A DNA stretch of 64,000 nt from Pseudomonas sp. (lineage in GTDB: Bacteria > Pseudomonadota > Gammaproteobacteria > Pseudomonadales > Pseudomonadaceae): contig VMRT01000027.1 in NCBI GenBank assembly GCA_007713455.1, positions 41,548-105,547 of the forward strand, given 5' to 3'. The position numbers were made by a program, and so were the translations under genes. The notes under the pieces were generated by a model. The model was not told the origin of the DNA, searched no databases, and saw only the letters and a program-made list of their open reading frames with translations. Positions within the stretch are counted from its first letter, which is position 1. Every line of letters begins with the position of its first letter. Shown piece after piece: positions 63,689 through 64,000 of this stretch.

Positions 63689-63867
63689 CTGAATCAAGCA
63701 ATTCGTGTGGGTGCTTGTGAATGTAAGACTGATGGTCAGTAAGATTATCAGCATCACAATGTACTCAACGAGAAATCATTGAGTGCTCTTCTTAAGAAGT
63801 GATTCTTTTAGAAGAGATTGCGATTGCTGAGCCAAGTTTAGGGTTTTCTCAAAACCCATGCAGTATT

Positions 63868-64000
63868 GAACTGAAGAGTTTGATCATGGCTCAGATTGAA
63901 CGCTGGCGGCAGGCCTAACACATGCAAGTCGAGCGGATGAAGAGAGCTTGCTCTCTGATTCAGCGGCGGACGGGTGAGTAATGCCTAGGAATCTGCCTGA
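63868..64000 (+). rRNA. rrs: 16S ribosomal RNA, first 133 bases
   Basis: Starts GAACTGAAGAGTTTGATCATGGCTCAG, the universal 16S 5' end, and continues through ACATGCAAGTCGAGCGG, the V1 loop (ATGAAGAGAGCTTGCTCTCTGATTC) and GGCGGACGGGTGAGTAATGCCTAGG. V1 and its flanks are of Pseudomonas/Stutzerimonas type. The gene runs off the window. Confidence 0.98.

Overview
The window looks like a chromosomal segment of a high-GC gammaproteobacterium of the Pseudomonas / Stutzerimonas stutzeri group. The grounds are a Pseudomonas-type 16S rRNA 5' end at the right edge, a set of lineage markers (CbrX-CbrA-CbrB-CrcZ, RetS, PrrF, CbpA, LpoP), gene order recalled from P. aeruginosa, and small intergenic palindromes of the kind I associate with P. 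stutzeri genomes. The content is almost entirely conserved core genome. I see no prophage, insertion sequence, CRISPR array, toxin-antitoxin pair or defence island.

Layout. 1-5.4 kb: translation and RNA-decay cluster infB(partial)-rbfA-truB-rpsO-pnp. 5.4-6.0 kb: a small periplasmic BON-domain gene behind a well-formed sigma-54 promoter. 6.0-11.6 kb (minus): an envelope unit (DUF748/AsmA-like protein translationally coupled to two DUF2845 paralogues), an RlmI-like methyltransferase and an MpaB-like protein. 11.7-17.9 kb (minus): pgi, panD-panC-panB, folK, pcnB. 18.1-24.8 kb (minus): the carbon/nitrogen regulatory block crcZ sRNA, cbrB, cbrA, cbrX, then gluQ and dksA. 25-29.3 kb (plus): an aminotransferase overlapping sfsA, an isolated sugar-nucleotide reductase, an AEC transporter and a 28-residue membrane peptide. 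29.3-31.1 kb (minus): two integral membrane proteins. 31.4-45.8 kb (minus): retS, purD, purH, fis-dusB, a zinc-ribbon DUF3426 protein, prmA, accB-accC, aroQ, dsbD. 45.9-51.2 kb: a small Rieske ferredoxin, heme-uptake genes phuU-phuV-phuW without receptor or binding protein, one copy of the Fur-controlled sRNA prrF, cbpA, a TfoX-C-like protein and a methyltransferase. 51.3-56.9 kb: a kinase-like/P-loop ATPase, mrcB (PBP1b) with its activator lpoP and a YqcC protein, and a DUF4124 protein. 56.9-63.3 kb (plus): ilvI-ilvH-ilvC, pssA, msrP-msrQ. 63.3-64 kb: four tandem promoters, a boxA element and the first 133 bases of 16S rRNA.

How the parts work together. CbrA/CbrB with RpoN should drive crcZ; CrcZ carries at least six CA-rich motifs and should titrate Hfq/Crc to relieve catabolite repression. 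RetS modulates the Gac/Rsm lifestyle switch. PrrF shuts down iron-using proteins under iron limitation and sits directly behind the heme-import genes. MrcB and LpoP form a cell-wall synthase and its lipoprotein activator. The Ilv enzymes make branched-chain amino-acid precursors, and MsrP/MsrQ repair periplasmic methionine sulfoxide.

No clearly new multi-gene system is visible. The best leads are: the sigma-54 promoter plus upstream palindrome of the BON-domain gene; the complete crcZ control region (UAS, -24/-12, CA motifs, terminator); a single prrF copy beside an incomplete phu locus; the coupled DUF748-DUF2845-DUF2845 envelope unit; and a probably leaderless mrcB transcript. Statements about synteny with P. 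aeruginosa are from memory and were not checked by a search.
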